DNA from: Pseudoalteromonas sp. T1lg23B
GTDB lineage: Bacteria > Pseudomonadota > Gammaproteobacteria > Enterobacterales > Alteromonadaceae
Reading direction: 5' to 3'
NCBI RefSeq assembly: GCF_002964665.1
Contig: NZ_PQBZ01000042.1
Location: 617,097-681,096 of the forward strand
DNA length: 64,000 bases
The notes beneath the pieces were generated by a model. That model was not told the DNA's origin. It searched no databases and saw only the letters and a list, made by a program, of their open reading frames with translations. Numbering within the stretch: position 1 is the first letter of the stretch; each line of letters starts with the position of its first letter. Below, in pieces: positions 51,801-60,466 of this stretch. The position numbers and the translations under genes are program-made.

Positions 51801-52861
51801 ACGGCAACCTGTACAGCTGAGTTCGCTTGTAACACGGAGAATAAATCACGAGGGTCGTCTTGCTGAGTGATCAAATCGAGACGTGTTGAAGCCTGTTTAC
51901 TTATTAATTCATTAACATAGCTTAAAGCGCTAAAATCCTCCAGCGCAAACCCTACCCCATCAAAAATCGTCAATTGCTGCTCGTCCACTCTCCCATGTGC
52001 CTTACCATTTACCAATTGATGGAACTCTGTGACGGCAAAAGACTCGTCGAGCTGCTGAATGTCGCCTTCGATACGAGTCTGCGGTTCGTATTCTACAAAC
52101 ACCTGAGCTCGCTTTAAAAGCGCCGCATCAAGTTCCGTTTTACCAGGACAATCGCCACCAATGGCATTAATGTGTACGCCATCTTTGACCATGTCCGATG
52201 ATAAAATGGTGGCATTGCGTTTGTCTGCGGTGCAGGTTGTGATCACCTGAGCGCCTTCTATTGCCTCTGCCGCACTGGTGAAAATGTCTACCTCTAAGCC
52301 ACTATCTGCGAGATTCCTCTTCACTTTGTGAGATGCCTTTATGTCAATGTCAAATAAGCGAACATGTGACACCCCTAACAACGCTTTGAACGCGAGTGCC
52401 TGAAATTCAGACTGCGCGCCATTGCCAATTAATGCCAAGGTGGAAGTATTTTTGGGCGCCAAATATTTTGCTACCAGCGCAGAGGTTGCAGCGGTGCGCA
52501 GTGCGGTCAGTAAACACATTTCAGACAGCAGAATCGGATAGCCTGTATCCACATCAGCCAGCACAGCGAAAGCTGCCACGGTTTGTAGTCCAACATGTGT
52601 ATTTTTCGGATGTCCGTTCACATATTTACAACTAAAGAACTGACCATCACTAATCGGCATCAGCTCAATCACCCCAGATTCGGAATGCGACGCATAACGG
52701 GGCGATTTATCAAACTGCTGCCATCTGGCAAAGTCCTGCTCGAGTCTGCGACTCAGCTCGACTAAAAATGCCTCTATGCCAACTTCGTTTACTAGCGCAC
52801 GCATCGTGCCTACATCAACCAAAGGTACACCTTGCTTAAGGTGAGAAATAAACGGCTGCAT
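51797..52861 (-). CDS. Ornithine cyclodeaminase
   Basis: This NAD-dependent enzyme of 354 residues converts ornithine to proline and ammonia. Family segments include FSCKYVNGHPKNTHVGLQTV, TALRTAATSALVAKYLAP and the NAD loop LIGNGAQSEFQALAF. It is first in a three-gene unit (ocd, ctlX, AGCS symporter). Divergent to it, 175 bases away, is an Lrp-type regulator. A related marine family uses other dibasic amino acids, so the substrate is supported mainly by the ctlX neighbour. Confidence 0.88.
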   Translation of the reverse strand: MQPFISHLKQGVPLVDVGTMRALVNEVGIEAFLVELSRRLEQDFARWQQFDKSPRYASHSESGVIELMPISDGQFFSCKYVNGHPKNTHVGLQTVAAFAVLADVDTGYPILLSEMCLLTALRTAATSALVAKYLAPKNTSTLALIGNGAQSEFQALAFKALLGVSHVRLFDIDIKASHKVKRNLADSGLEVDIFTSAAEAIEGAQVITTCTADKRNATILSSDMVKDGVHINAIGGDCPGKTELDAALLKRAQVFVEYEPQTRIEGDIQQLDESFAVTEFHQLVNGKAHGRVDEQQLTIFDGVGFALEDFSALSYVNELISKQASTRLDLITQQDDPRDLFSVLQANSAVQVAV

Positions 52862-53036
52862 AGCCCCTCCAAAATAGTTGTCATAATGTCAGGGATACTA
52901 TAGCCAGCCATTCAAACAGTTAAAATGTCAAAATAACATACAAATTGAACTATTTTTTATCACTTTTAATAAGACTATTGTGCAAAGTGTAAGTTGCTGC
53001 TATTTTTTCCTCATCTTCATCCATTGTATCGAAACC

Positions 53037-53468
53037 ATGCAACCTTACCTTTACGACTCATTAGACAAAGCACTCATTGGGGCACTGCGAAAAGACGGCC
53101 GAGCATCCATATCAACACTTGCGGAGTTACTCAAGGTCTCTCGCGGTACGGTGCAAAATCGTTTAGATAGGTTAATAAGCTGTGGTGCGATTCTGGGTTT
53201 TACCGTAAGAGTGCATGAAGAGATAGATAGTGATTCGGTACGTGCAATTATGATGATAGAGGTGATTGGTCAGTCCACATCGCAAGTGATTCAAAAGCTC
53301 AAAGGGATCCCTGAACTTACTCGAATACACACCACCAATGGCGCATGGGATCTCATTGCAGAAATCAAAGCAGCCAATCTGAGTGCTTTCGATGGGGTAT
53401 TACGTGAGGTGCGCACCATCCATGGCATTTTAAACAGCGAAACCAGCATCATGCTATCAACTACCTAA
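53037..53468 (+). CDS. Lrp/AsnC-family transcriptional regulator
   Basis: This regulator of 143 residues has an N-terminal helix-turn-helix (LDKALIGALRKDGRASISTLAELLKVSRGTVQNRLDRLISCGAI) and an effector-binding alpha-beta domain. It diverges from the ornithine cyclodeaminase operon, which it probably controls in response to ornithine, citrulline or arginine. The ATG at 53037 matches the usual start; an upstream non-ATG start would add 19 hydrophobic residues. Confidence 0.9.
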   Translation: MQPYLYDSLDKALIGALRKDGRASISTLAELLKVSRGTVQNRLDRLISCGAILGFTVRVHEEIDSDSVRAIMMIEVIGQSTSQVIQKLKGIPELTRIHTTNGAWDLIAEIKAANLSAFDGVLREVRTIHGILNSETSIMLSTT

Positions 53469-53485
53469 ACGTTACTTTACAACCG

Positions 53486-54337
53486 CTAAGCTCTATTTTT
53501 ACGCGTATTGGCAAGCTGCTTGGTAAAGCATGCAATCACCAACAGGTTGGCAATAAACCACAGATCTTTTATAACAAACTGCCCAAGCCCTCCCAGCAGA
53601 GTTTGCGCACTAAAAGCCCCTTGCGCCGACAGTAGAAAAGTCTGTGTCATTACAAACACACTGCCGCATCCCAATATCGCAACCCAGACTATGTTTGCCC
53701 TTTTAAGCCATAGCCCAAGTCCCAACAAAGAGGCAAAAAACAGGTCAAACACACCAATCACATTAGACGCCTGCTGCACAGAAAAAACATCATATAGCCA
53801 CGACATAAAGGGCGATGTACTGACCAGTGACACAATACCTTTTGCTTCGAATTCAAAGAATTTCAAACCACCAATCCAATATAACACCATCGCCACTGGC
53901 ATATAGTTAAACCAGGCTAGTTGTTGCTTCGAAAAGTGTTTATTTAAGTATAGGCTCATGATCAGTGGTATGAGCGCAGCATATTTTATAATGCCCTGCC
54001 CTGATCCAAGCACAGGGAAACCACCCAGCGCTTGAATGTAGCGATTTGGACTTAACAATGTAAGTAAGGCAACAGCGGCGATCAGTAATAATAACCCTGC
54101 TGTGATGGGGTGTAATTTAGGTTGCGTTGCCAACGCAACCATCAGCGCAGCCACCACCATGACAGTGCCGCTGAATATACCAGCGCTGTGAGCGCTTATA
54201 ACCGACTCTACATGGTAAAAATCTATTAGTGCCGTCATTCCTCTTGCGTTGCCATCTAATATAAATGACACACCCAACAGCAATAAGCTCACGACTAAAC
54301 AAGCCTTAACCGCCCCATTAGCATATCTATCAAACAT
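53486..54337 (-). CDS. DUF417/YkgB-family membrane protein
   Basis: This integral membrane protein of 283 residues has about eight helices. The second half matches DUF417 proteins such as YkgB: VLYWIGGLKFFEFEAKGIVSLVSTSPFMSWLYD and later GGLGQFVIKDLWFIAN. The first half is an additional set of helices, making it longer than YkgB (about 200 residues). The function of this family is not established; some members respond to reactive chlorine or redox stress. It is monocistronic. Confidence 0.8.
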   Translation of the reverse strand: MFDRYANGAVKACLVVSLLLLGVSFILDGNARGMTALIDFYHVESVISAHSAGIFSGTVMVVAALMVALATQPKLHPITAGLLLLIAAVALLTLLSPNRYIQALGGFPVLGSGQGIIKYAALIPLIMSLYLNKHFSKQQLAWFNYMPVAMVLYWIGGLKFFEFEAKGIVSLVSTSPFMSWLYDVFSVQQASNVIGVFDLFFASLLGLGLWLKRANIVWVAILGCGSVFVMTQTFLLSAQGAFSAQTLLGGLGQFVIKDLWFIANLLVIACFTKQLANTRKNRA

Positions 54338-54485
54338 ATCTCTTTCTCATTAATCGCAACATAAGGCACTAGACCGCCAACCCCAAGCTTTTAATTCAAA
54401 GCCAATCGATTTAGTGCGTTGATGAGCGAATGAAAAAGGCCAGTGTCAGAATTAAGGACTGTTCTACTCAGTTTGCACTGGCTAC

Positions 54486-54514
54486 AAAAAACGGCGCATT
54501 ATGCGCCGTTTTTT
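54486..54514. terminator. Terminator after feoB
   Basis: Perfect 14-base arms AAAAAACGGCGCAT and ATGCGCCGTTTTTT meet around one base. The U-runs on both strands make it bidirectional. It lies 11 bases after the feoB stop. Confidence 0.9.
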
Positions 54515-54525
54515 CTGAGTACTCG

Positions 54526-56628
54526 CTAGCCTAAGTTAATTTGATACGTTGGCGGTTGGTTTAGTTGCTTACCTAACCCCCTCAAACCGGCCCACCATGC
54601 AAAGGTAATCACCGCCATTGCAAGTAGCCAAACACTGGCAAATACTGGCTGCTGGGCAAAGTTTGCAAGCTGATAAATACTGGTTGATAAAATATATGCC
54701 AAGGACGTTGTCCAACCGATTACTAGCCACATCCAGCGCGCACCTGATTCACGTTTAACCGCTCCTAACACGGCAACACACGGGGTATATAACAAGATCA
54801 GTACAAGGTAACTAAACGCCCCTAACTGGCCTTTAAATTGGCTGGCCATTTGCGTGAGTAAAGCATTGCTATTGGCATCTTTTTCGTCTAACGCCCCTAA
54901 ACCTAACGGATCGCCAAGGTTGTTAAGCAAATCACTAAAGTTATTGGGAATAGTCTGCAAAGCTTCAAGCGTTGAGTTTATCAGTGAGTACTCGTTGGAT
55001 TGCGCTTTTTCACCAACATATAGCGCATCCAAAGTTCCTACAATCGCTTCTTTGGCAAATAAGCCCGTTACCACCCCAACTGTTGCAGGCCAATTGTCCT
55101 CTTCAATTCCAAGTGGCTTTAATACGGGAGTGACCACCTGAGCAACTTTTGCCAGCACAGAGCGTTCAGTATTTTCATTGCCAAAGCTACCATCAGTACC
55201 AATCGAATTAACTAGGCTCAACAACACTACCACCAGCACAATCGTCTTTCCCGCTCTCATAACAAAGCTCTTCAAACGATGCCAAGTGGTTAGCCAAATA
55301 TTACGCCACACCGGTAAATGATATGCGGGCATTTCTGTATATGAAGGGGTTTTCTCACCGGTGAACACTAGTTTTCTAAATATAAAACCACTGCCGATGG
55401 CAACTATGATGCCCAACAAATAAAGTGCAAACACCACATTTGCGCCATTGGTTGGAAAAAAAGCAGCGGCAAACAGTGCATAAACAGTTAAGCGTGCACC
55501 ACACGACATAAAGGGTGCCATAATGATGGTTAACAAACGGTCTGATTCGCGATTCATGGTGCGTGCTGACATAACCGCTGGCACATTACAGCCAAAGCCG
55601 ACTATCAAAGGAACAAATGCGTTACCCGGTAAGCCTATTGATGACATCAGCCGATCAATGACGAACGCGGCCCGAGATAGATAGCCACTATCTTCGAGTA
55701 ACGACAAACACAGATATAACACACCTATCACAGGAATAAACGTTGCAACTAGCTGTACGCCGGCGCCAAAACCATCAGCCAAAATAACCCCTAACCATTG
55801 AGGAGCATTAATCGCACTGAGTGTTTCTTTAACGCCATCAATTAACAGAGCACCAACAAAAATGTCAAAGAAATCAATAAATACTGCACCGAAATTTACC
55901 GCGATCGTGAACATGAGATACATCATCGCGAGAAAAATAGGCACGCCTAAAAAGCGATTCAATACTATTTTATCTATGGTGTCTGTAATGTCTGAACGTT
56001 GAGGAGAGATCACATTCACTCCTTGCGTCAAACCGCGTACTTTTTTGTAACGCGCTGTGGTTAGTGCAACGGGGTCGCTCTCTTTGCTTTGTGTTTCTGT
56101 CGATACCAAAGGCGCTAACCCGCTACTGCTTTTGACTTTCGATAACGCAGTTTTAAGTGTGTCTGTGCCTTTACCTGTCGCACCTACCATTTCAATAACA
56201 GGCAGCCCTAAACGTTCACTCAGTAAATCAACATTTAAGGTTTTGCCACGCTGAGTCGCCACATCTACCATGTTTGCAACTACCACCATTGGCACACCCA
56301 GCTCTTGTAACTGAGTGGTCAATACTAGGTTGCGTTCAAGGTTTGCTGCATCGAGGATATTAATGATCAGATCTGCTTCACCGTTGCGTAGAAAATCAAT
56401 CGCAATCTGCTCATCCTGTCCGGCATCTATTTGCTCAAGGCTATACAACCCTGGTAAGTCGATTAATTCAACTTCTTCAACATCCTTACCGATGGCAAGT
56501 GAAAACAGCCCTACTTTTTGCTCAACCGTCACGCCTGGCCAATTGCCGACCTTCTGCTTGGCGCCCGTCAAGCGGTTAAATACCGTCGTTTTACCACAGT
56601 TAGGGTTGCCAACTAATGCGATTTTCAT
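54526..56628 (-). CDS. feoB: Ferrous iron transporter FeoB
   Basis: This inner-membrane ferrous-iron transporter of 700 residues has a cytoplasmic N-terminal GTPase. Motifs include G1 GNPNCGKTTVF (residues 7-17), the switch NWPGVTVEQKVG, G3 DLPGLYSL and G4 VVANMVD. The membrane part has the conserved FGCNVPAVMSARTMN and PFMSCGARLTVYALF blocks with their cysteines. It lies 9 bases after feoA; no feoC was seen. Regulation by Fur is expected but no convincing box is visible. Confidence 0.96.
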   Translation of the reverse strand: MKIALVGNPNCGKTTVFNRLTGAKQKVGNWPGVTVEQKVGLFSLAIGKDVEEVELIDLPGLYSLEQIDAGQDEQIAIDFLRNGEADLIINILDAANLERNLVLTTQLQELGVPMVVVANMVDVATQRGKTLNVDLLSERLGLPVIEMVGATGKGTDTLKTALSKVKSSSGLAPLVSTETQSKESDPVALTTARYKKVRGLTQGVNVISPQRSDITDTIDKIVLNRFLGVPIFLAMMYLMFTIAVNFGAVFIDFFDIFVGALLIDGVKETLSAINAPQWLGVILADGFGAGVQLVATFIPVIGVLYLCLSLLEDSGYLSRAAFVIDRLMSSIGLPGNAFVPLIVGFGCNVPAVMSARTMNRESDRLLTIIMAPFMSCGARLTVYALFAAAFFPTNGANVVFALYLLGIIVAIGSGFIFRKLVFTGEKTPSYTEMPAYHLPVWRNIWLTTWHRLKSFVMRAGKTIVLVVVLLSLVNSIGTDGSFGNENTERSVLAKVAQVVTPVLKPLGIEEDNWPATVGVVTGLFAKEAIVGTLDALYVGEKAQSNEYSLINSTLEALQTIPNNFSDLLNNLGDPLGLGALDEKDANSNALLTQMASQFKGQLGAFSYLVLILLYTPCVAVLGAVKRESGARWMWLVIGWTTSLAYILSTSIYQLANFAQQPVFASVWLLAMAVITFAWWAGLRGLGKQLNQPPTYQINLG

Positions 56629-56637
56629 TTTTAACCT

Positions 56638-56868
56638 CTAACCCGCTGTTTGTAGTGCAATCAAACTTGCATCACTTTTACGCACGCTAATTAACGTGTC
56701 TCCTACTTTGACCTGTAGCGGACATCCCATTGGTGCTACATTCATAAGTTCAATCGTCTCACCAGGGACCAGTCCCAAGGCCATGATACGGCTTGCTAGC
56801 GCAATATCTTGATGATTCAAAGCTGTGATCACTGCTTTTTGCTGAAGTTTTAATTCGTTTAAAGTCAT
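56638..56868 (-). CDS. feoA: Ferrous iron transport accessory protein FeoA
   Basis: This small cytoplasmic SH3-like protein of 76 residues is required for FeoB function. LASRIMALGLVPGETIELMNVAPMGCPLQVKVGDTLISVRKSDA is typical of the family. The ATG at 56868 matches the normal FeoA start (MTLNELK); an earlier GTG at 56880 would add four residues. It is first in the feoAB operon. Confidence 0.93.
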   Translation of the reverse strand: MTLNELKLQQKAVITALNHQDIALASRIMALGLVPGETIELMNVAPMGCPLQVKVGDTLISVRKSDASLIALQTAG

Positions 56869-57096
56869 AAGCCAAGCCACTTATTGTAATTAGCAATAAT
56901 TCCTATTACGATTTTTATGCATAATAACTCAGTCCCAAAACGAATGAAAGCGGTTGCGCTGTTCGCCTATGTTATTTTCATGTATTCACAATGTGATAGC
57001 GGTGAGCGTGTGACTTGTTGGTTGGATAATTAAGGAGTGATGTACCTACAACTACAAAAGAAAGCGGCAAGCTGAGTGCTTGCCTTACAAAAAAGT

Positions 57097-57348
57097 TTAC
57101 TGATTGAGTTTCGCTTTCGCTTCTTCAACTTTAGAAAAGTCTAAACCTAGCTCATCAACCGCTTCTTTTATCAGTGCTGGATTTTGCATCACCAATCCCA
57201 TTAACTGTTGTAGCTTTTCAGGTGGAATACCCAATGATGAAATCACTCCCATTGCCATCAGAGGGTTCTCTGTTAGCGTCTGGAATAATTCATTCACTTG
57301 CTCGTCGCTAATATTATGTTCTTTTAAGATTGCTAAAATAGGATTCAT
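57097..57348 (-). CDS. DUF2999 family protein
   Basis: This 83-residue helical protein begins MNPILAILKEHNISDEQVNELF and continues QTLTENPLMAMGVISSLGIPPEKL, matching the DUF2999 group of small gammaproteobacterial proteins. It has no signal or membrane segment. The function is unknown. It is a single gene with a conserved-looking start. Confidence 0.8.
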   Translation of the reverse strand: MNPILAILKEHNISDEQVNELFQTLTENPLMAMGVISSLGIPPEKLQQLMGLVMQNPALIKEAVDELGLDFSKVEEAKAKLNQ

Positions 57349-57521
57349 GACTATGCCTTAACTGTGTAATTTGCTTGTCTGTATCTGCGCGGTAAAAATC
57401 GCAAAACTAAGTGGTATATATAAGTAGTGGCGACTCAAGTAATTTTCAAGACTGCGATTAATGTCATGATGGCAATATACACAAACGACACCCGACCGGC
57501 ACGAAGCTAGCAAAATCCTAT

Positions 57522-58586
57522 TTACCTAGTGATCAGTCTAAATATCGTCTCCAGCGGGCCTGACTTAAATTTTGCTAACCACATCGCACTTAACAATATC
57601 GCCACTAAACAAAACACTGTCGCACACCACAAGGCGGTCTCGATTGTCTGCCCTCCCAACATATTGAGTGCTTCCAATGTCCCCATGCCAATCAAAACAT
57701 GGGCCACATAAAAAGTTAATGACAACTTACCTACTTGAGCAAGATGTTTAATCACACCATGCTGATGATACTTTTGTGCAATCCATATACAGGCAATAAG
57801 CACAATCGTCGCAGAGCAGCTAGCAGAAACCATATAGGTGGGAAGCGGCGGCATCATTTGTGATGACAACAGCACGCCAAGTTCGCTGGCTTCATGGTTT
57901 GGCACATCAAGGGTCAACCAACGCCGAAAAAGCCACAAGGTTGTTTCCGTCGTCACCAGAATCAGCAGCGCCCACTTACACACTCTAAACTGAAACGACT
58001 GATCGAATAACGGCTGCCGCGCCAGCCAAATACCAAATATGAGGAAAGCACTCCATGGAAATATGGGATGAAAACCGTTAAAGAACAAGTGTCTAAACAT
58101 GCCTTGCCAAGACCACATATCAGTATAAGTTAACGTGTCCCAATTCCAGCCTTGCTCATAATTAAACAGCCCTAAAAGTAGCAAAAAGCTCATGTTCAAA
58201 CCCACACATAGCCACAACAATGCACGATTAGAGAAAGTGATCACCGCTGCCGCGAGCAAAAAGTAGAGCCCATAAAAATGCAAGATATCGGCAGGCCAAA
58301 TAGGTGTGTAGGCTAAACCAATTAGAAACAATGCCAGCGCGCGTTTACAAATTTGCCAACGCACCAATAACATCCGCTGTACTGGTTCTGCATTATTCGC
58401 CATAAGACCCAGGCCTAAACCCGCTAGAATCACAAATAATGCGGATGCTCGACCTTCCAATAAACTGGCCATGTAATACAGCTGCGAATCATTTTCCTTC
58501 ACCCCCATGACCAGCTTAAAGTTCACAATAACCATTCCGAACAGCGCCAGCGCCCTTGCTACATCAATCCCTACTAATCGCGTCAT
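57522..58586 (-). CDS. DUF418/heparan-acetyltransferase-like membrane protein
   Basis: This membrane protein of 354 residues has about ten helices. It starts MTRLVGIDVARALALFGMVIVNF, the opening of the DUF418/YeiB-like and heparan-alpha-glucosaminide acetyltransferase-related group, with LLEGRASALFVILAGLGLG after it. A role in transmembrane acyl transfer is inferred from family likeness. The ATG at 58586 has AGGA upstream; a longer start at 58676 would add a poorly fitting N-terminus. It is monocistronic. Confidence 0.75.
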   Translation of the reverse strand: MTRLVGIDVARALALFGMVIVNFKLVMGVKENDSQLYYMASLLEGRASALFVILAGLGLGLMANNAEPVQRMLLVRWQICKRALALFLIGLAYTPIWPADILHFYGLYFLLAAAVITFSNRALLWLCVGLNMSFLLLLGLFNYEQGWNWDTLTYTDMWSWQGMFRHLFFNGFHPIFPWSAFLIFGIWLARQPLFDQSFQFRVCKWALLILVTTETTLWLFRRWLTLDVPNHEASELGVLLSSQMMPPLPTYMVSASCSATIVLIACIWIAQKYHQHGVIKHLAQVGKLSLTFYVAHVLIGMGTLEALNMLGGQTIETALWCATVFCLVAILLSAMWLAKFKSGPLETIFRLITR

Positions 58587-58704
58587 CAATCCTGTTGCCC
58601 TGTGTCCCAAATCCGATTGGGTTAGCATAAAAAAAGCACAAAAAATTATCTGTAAGGATTTGCTTGGAAATTGCAAAGTATACTTACTGATATCCTACAT
58701 TTTA

Positions 58705-59292
58705 TTACATCTTCAACGTGAGCTTATGGAGAAGATTATTGCGCACAGCGGGCCACTCGCTCGCGATAATTGAATAAACAGCCGTATCACGTAGCGAGCC
58801 ATCTCTGGTGATCTGGTGTGCTCTTAGTATTCCGTCCAATTTTGCGCCCAAACGTTCAATTGCCCGGCGTGAAGTGTGATTTAAAAAGTGTGTTCTAAAC
58901 TCTACTGCAATAGCATCATGCTCAACAAATAGGTTTTCTAGAAGTAACAACTTGGCTTCGGTGTTAATCGCTGTTCGACAAGCAGAGTTTGCATACCATG
59001 TGTAACCAATAGCCGCTCTACGGTTATCGCTATCTACCTGATAATAACGGGTCGTTCCGACAATTTCTTGGCTTTGGTTATTAATCACAGCGTAAGCAAT
59101 ATTGCCTTTTTCTACATCCGATATAGCACTTGCTACATAATCTTCCATTTGCTCTGGCTTAGGGACACTTGCGTACCAAAGACGCCAAGCTTCACCGTCT
59201 TGCACTGCATTTATTAACGCTTTCACATGTTCAAATGCCAGTGGTACTAAGGTGACATAGCGCCCTTCAAGTGGTACATTTTTCATCCACAT
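58705..59292 (-). CDS. GNAT-family N-acetyltransferase, RimJ/RimL type
   Basis: This protein of 195 residues begins with the RimJ/RimL-like VPLEGRYVTLVPLAFEHV and contains IVGTTRYYQVDSDNRRAAIGYTWYANSACRTAINTEAKLLLLENLF, the region that binds acetyl-CoA, and NHTSRRAIERLGAKLDGILR. It should acetylate an amine on a protein terminus or small molecule. The substrate is unknown. It stands alone. Confidence 0.85.
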   Translation of the reverse strand: MWMKNVPLEGRYVTLVPLAFEHVKALINAVQDGEAWRLWYASVPKPEQMEDYVASAISDVEKGNIAYAVINNQSQEIVGTTRYYQVDSDNRRAAIGYTWYANSACRTAINTEAKLLLLENLFVEHDAIAVEFRTHFLNHTSRRAIERLGAKLDGILRAHQITRDGSLRDTAVYSIIASEWPAVRNNLLHKLTLKM

Positions 59293-59416
59293 TATTGTTA
59301 TTTCCTTTACGATAAATTATTCGATGTTACACTGCGTTTAATTGCTTAACTTTTGCATAAAATTAACCCTGTAACATTAGCCACATTGGCATTTTGTCAT
59401 ACTAGCTGGAGTATAT

Positions 59417-60433
59417 GTGCTACTACATTTTGCTTTTTTAATTGGTTTGATTCAAAGCACGCCACCAGACTTAGCAGAACTGAAATCCCAGTTTATGCAA
59501 GAACCTATTGAGCTTGCCGAGCGATATTACCAGCATACAAACTTACCGGCGAATACCGGATCTGCACAATTTTATCAGCTAACTTTACGAGCTGCGATAG
59601 TCAGCAACCAACCAGAATTGGCCAATGACATTTCAATGAAACTGGTACAACCAGTGTGGCAACCCATCATAGATAACCATAAAGCTAAGTTAATTAGTAA
59701 CATGGGAGTATTGATGCGCATTAATGGACATTACCAAGATGCAATTATTGCCTATCAATGTGCATTGCAGCTCAATCAAAAAGACCCGCATTTTCGTTTT
59801 CACACCTTACTCAATTTGCAATCTGTACTGGTTCGTTTAAAACGCCATGACCAAGCACAACGAATCCTCGAAGAAGCAAAACTGCTGGCAGCAGATACCC
59901 AACAACATCTGCGAGTTAAAATTAATGTAGCGAATAGCCTGCTTGATAACAATCAACTCTATCAGGCGAGAGATCTATACAAAGAGTTATACCGTGACTT
60001 GAGCTTGGCGAATGAGACTGAAACCGCTGCGAGAATCGGTTTGAATTTGCTCAATACAGAAGTGTTATTGGGTGACTTTGCACAATTCTGGCGCTATCAA
60101 AACTCAGTTCGACAAACGATCTTTGCCGTCCCCAACAATAATCACCACTATTACTATCATTTTGTCGTCATGCGTGCATTGGTGAACGCCTTACAAGCAC
60201 CAAATGAGGTGCATTTACAGCGTTTTGCGTACGCCATTGAACATGGTGATTTTTTATTTGAACATGGTCAACAACAGTCAATGCAACTCTATGTTGATAT
60301 GATTAATGTTCGCTGGCTAAGCGAACAGTTCGCCAAACAAGTAGCACAATTTGAGCGTGTCAAACCACAAAAAAAAGTACCAAGACAATTGATTAACGAG
60401 CATTGCACTACGAATATTGCAACGTCAAAGTGA
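59417..60433 (+). CDS. TPR-repeat protein, putatively exported
   Basis: This protein of 338 residues starts at a GTG with GGAG upstream. It has a short hydrophobic N-terminus (MLLHFAFLIGLIQ), possibly a signal, and several tetratricopeptide-like repeats (KLISNMGVLMRINGHYQDAIIAYQCALQ, HTLLNLQSVLVRLKRHDQAQRILEEAKL, ARDLYKELYRDLSLANETETAARIGLNLL). It probably makes protein contacts; partners are unknown. It is convergent with the alpha-amylase gene. Confidence 0.7.
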   Translation: MLLHFAFLIGLIQSTPPDLAELKSQFMQEPIELAERYYQHTNLPANTGSAQFYQLTLRAAIVSNQPELANDISMKLVQPVWQPIIDNHKAKLISNMGVLMRINGHYQDAIIAYQCALQLNQKDPHFRFHTLLNLQSVLVRLKRHDQAQRILEEAKLLAADTQQHLRVKINVANSLLDNNQLYQARDLYKELYRDLSLANETETAARIGLNLLNTEVLLGDFAQFWRYQNSVRQTIFAVPNNNHHYYYHFVVMRALVNALQAPNEVHLQRFAYAIEHGDFLFEHGQQQSMQLYVDMINVRWLSEQFAKQVAQFERVKPQKKVPRQLINEHCTTNIATSK

Positions 60434-60453
60434 CCCTTTGTCGGGCCACTTTG
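60426..60453. terminator. Hairpin between TPR gene and amylase
   Basis: The stem CAAAGTGACCC / GGGCCACTTTG has one mismatch and a 6-base loop, and overlaps the TPR gene stop. The U-run is weak, so it is a modest bidirectional terminator candidate. Confidence 0.45.
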
Positions 60454-60466
60454 CGTCAAGCTCTGA

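Noticed and set aside
56881..56960. Fur box upstream of feoA
   Set aside because: The AT-rich sequence has fragments resembling Fur half-sites but no stretch close to the 19-bp consensus, so it could not be separated from chance.
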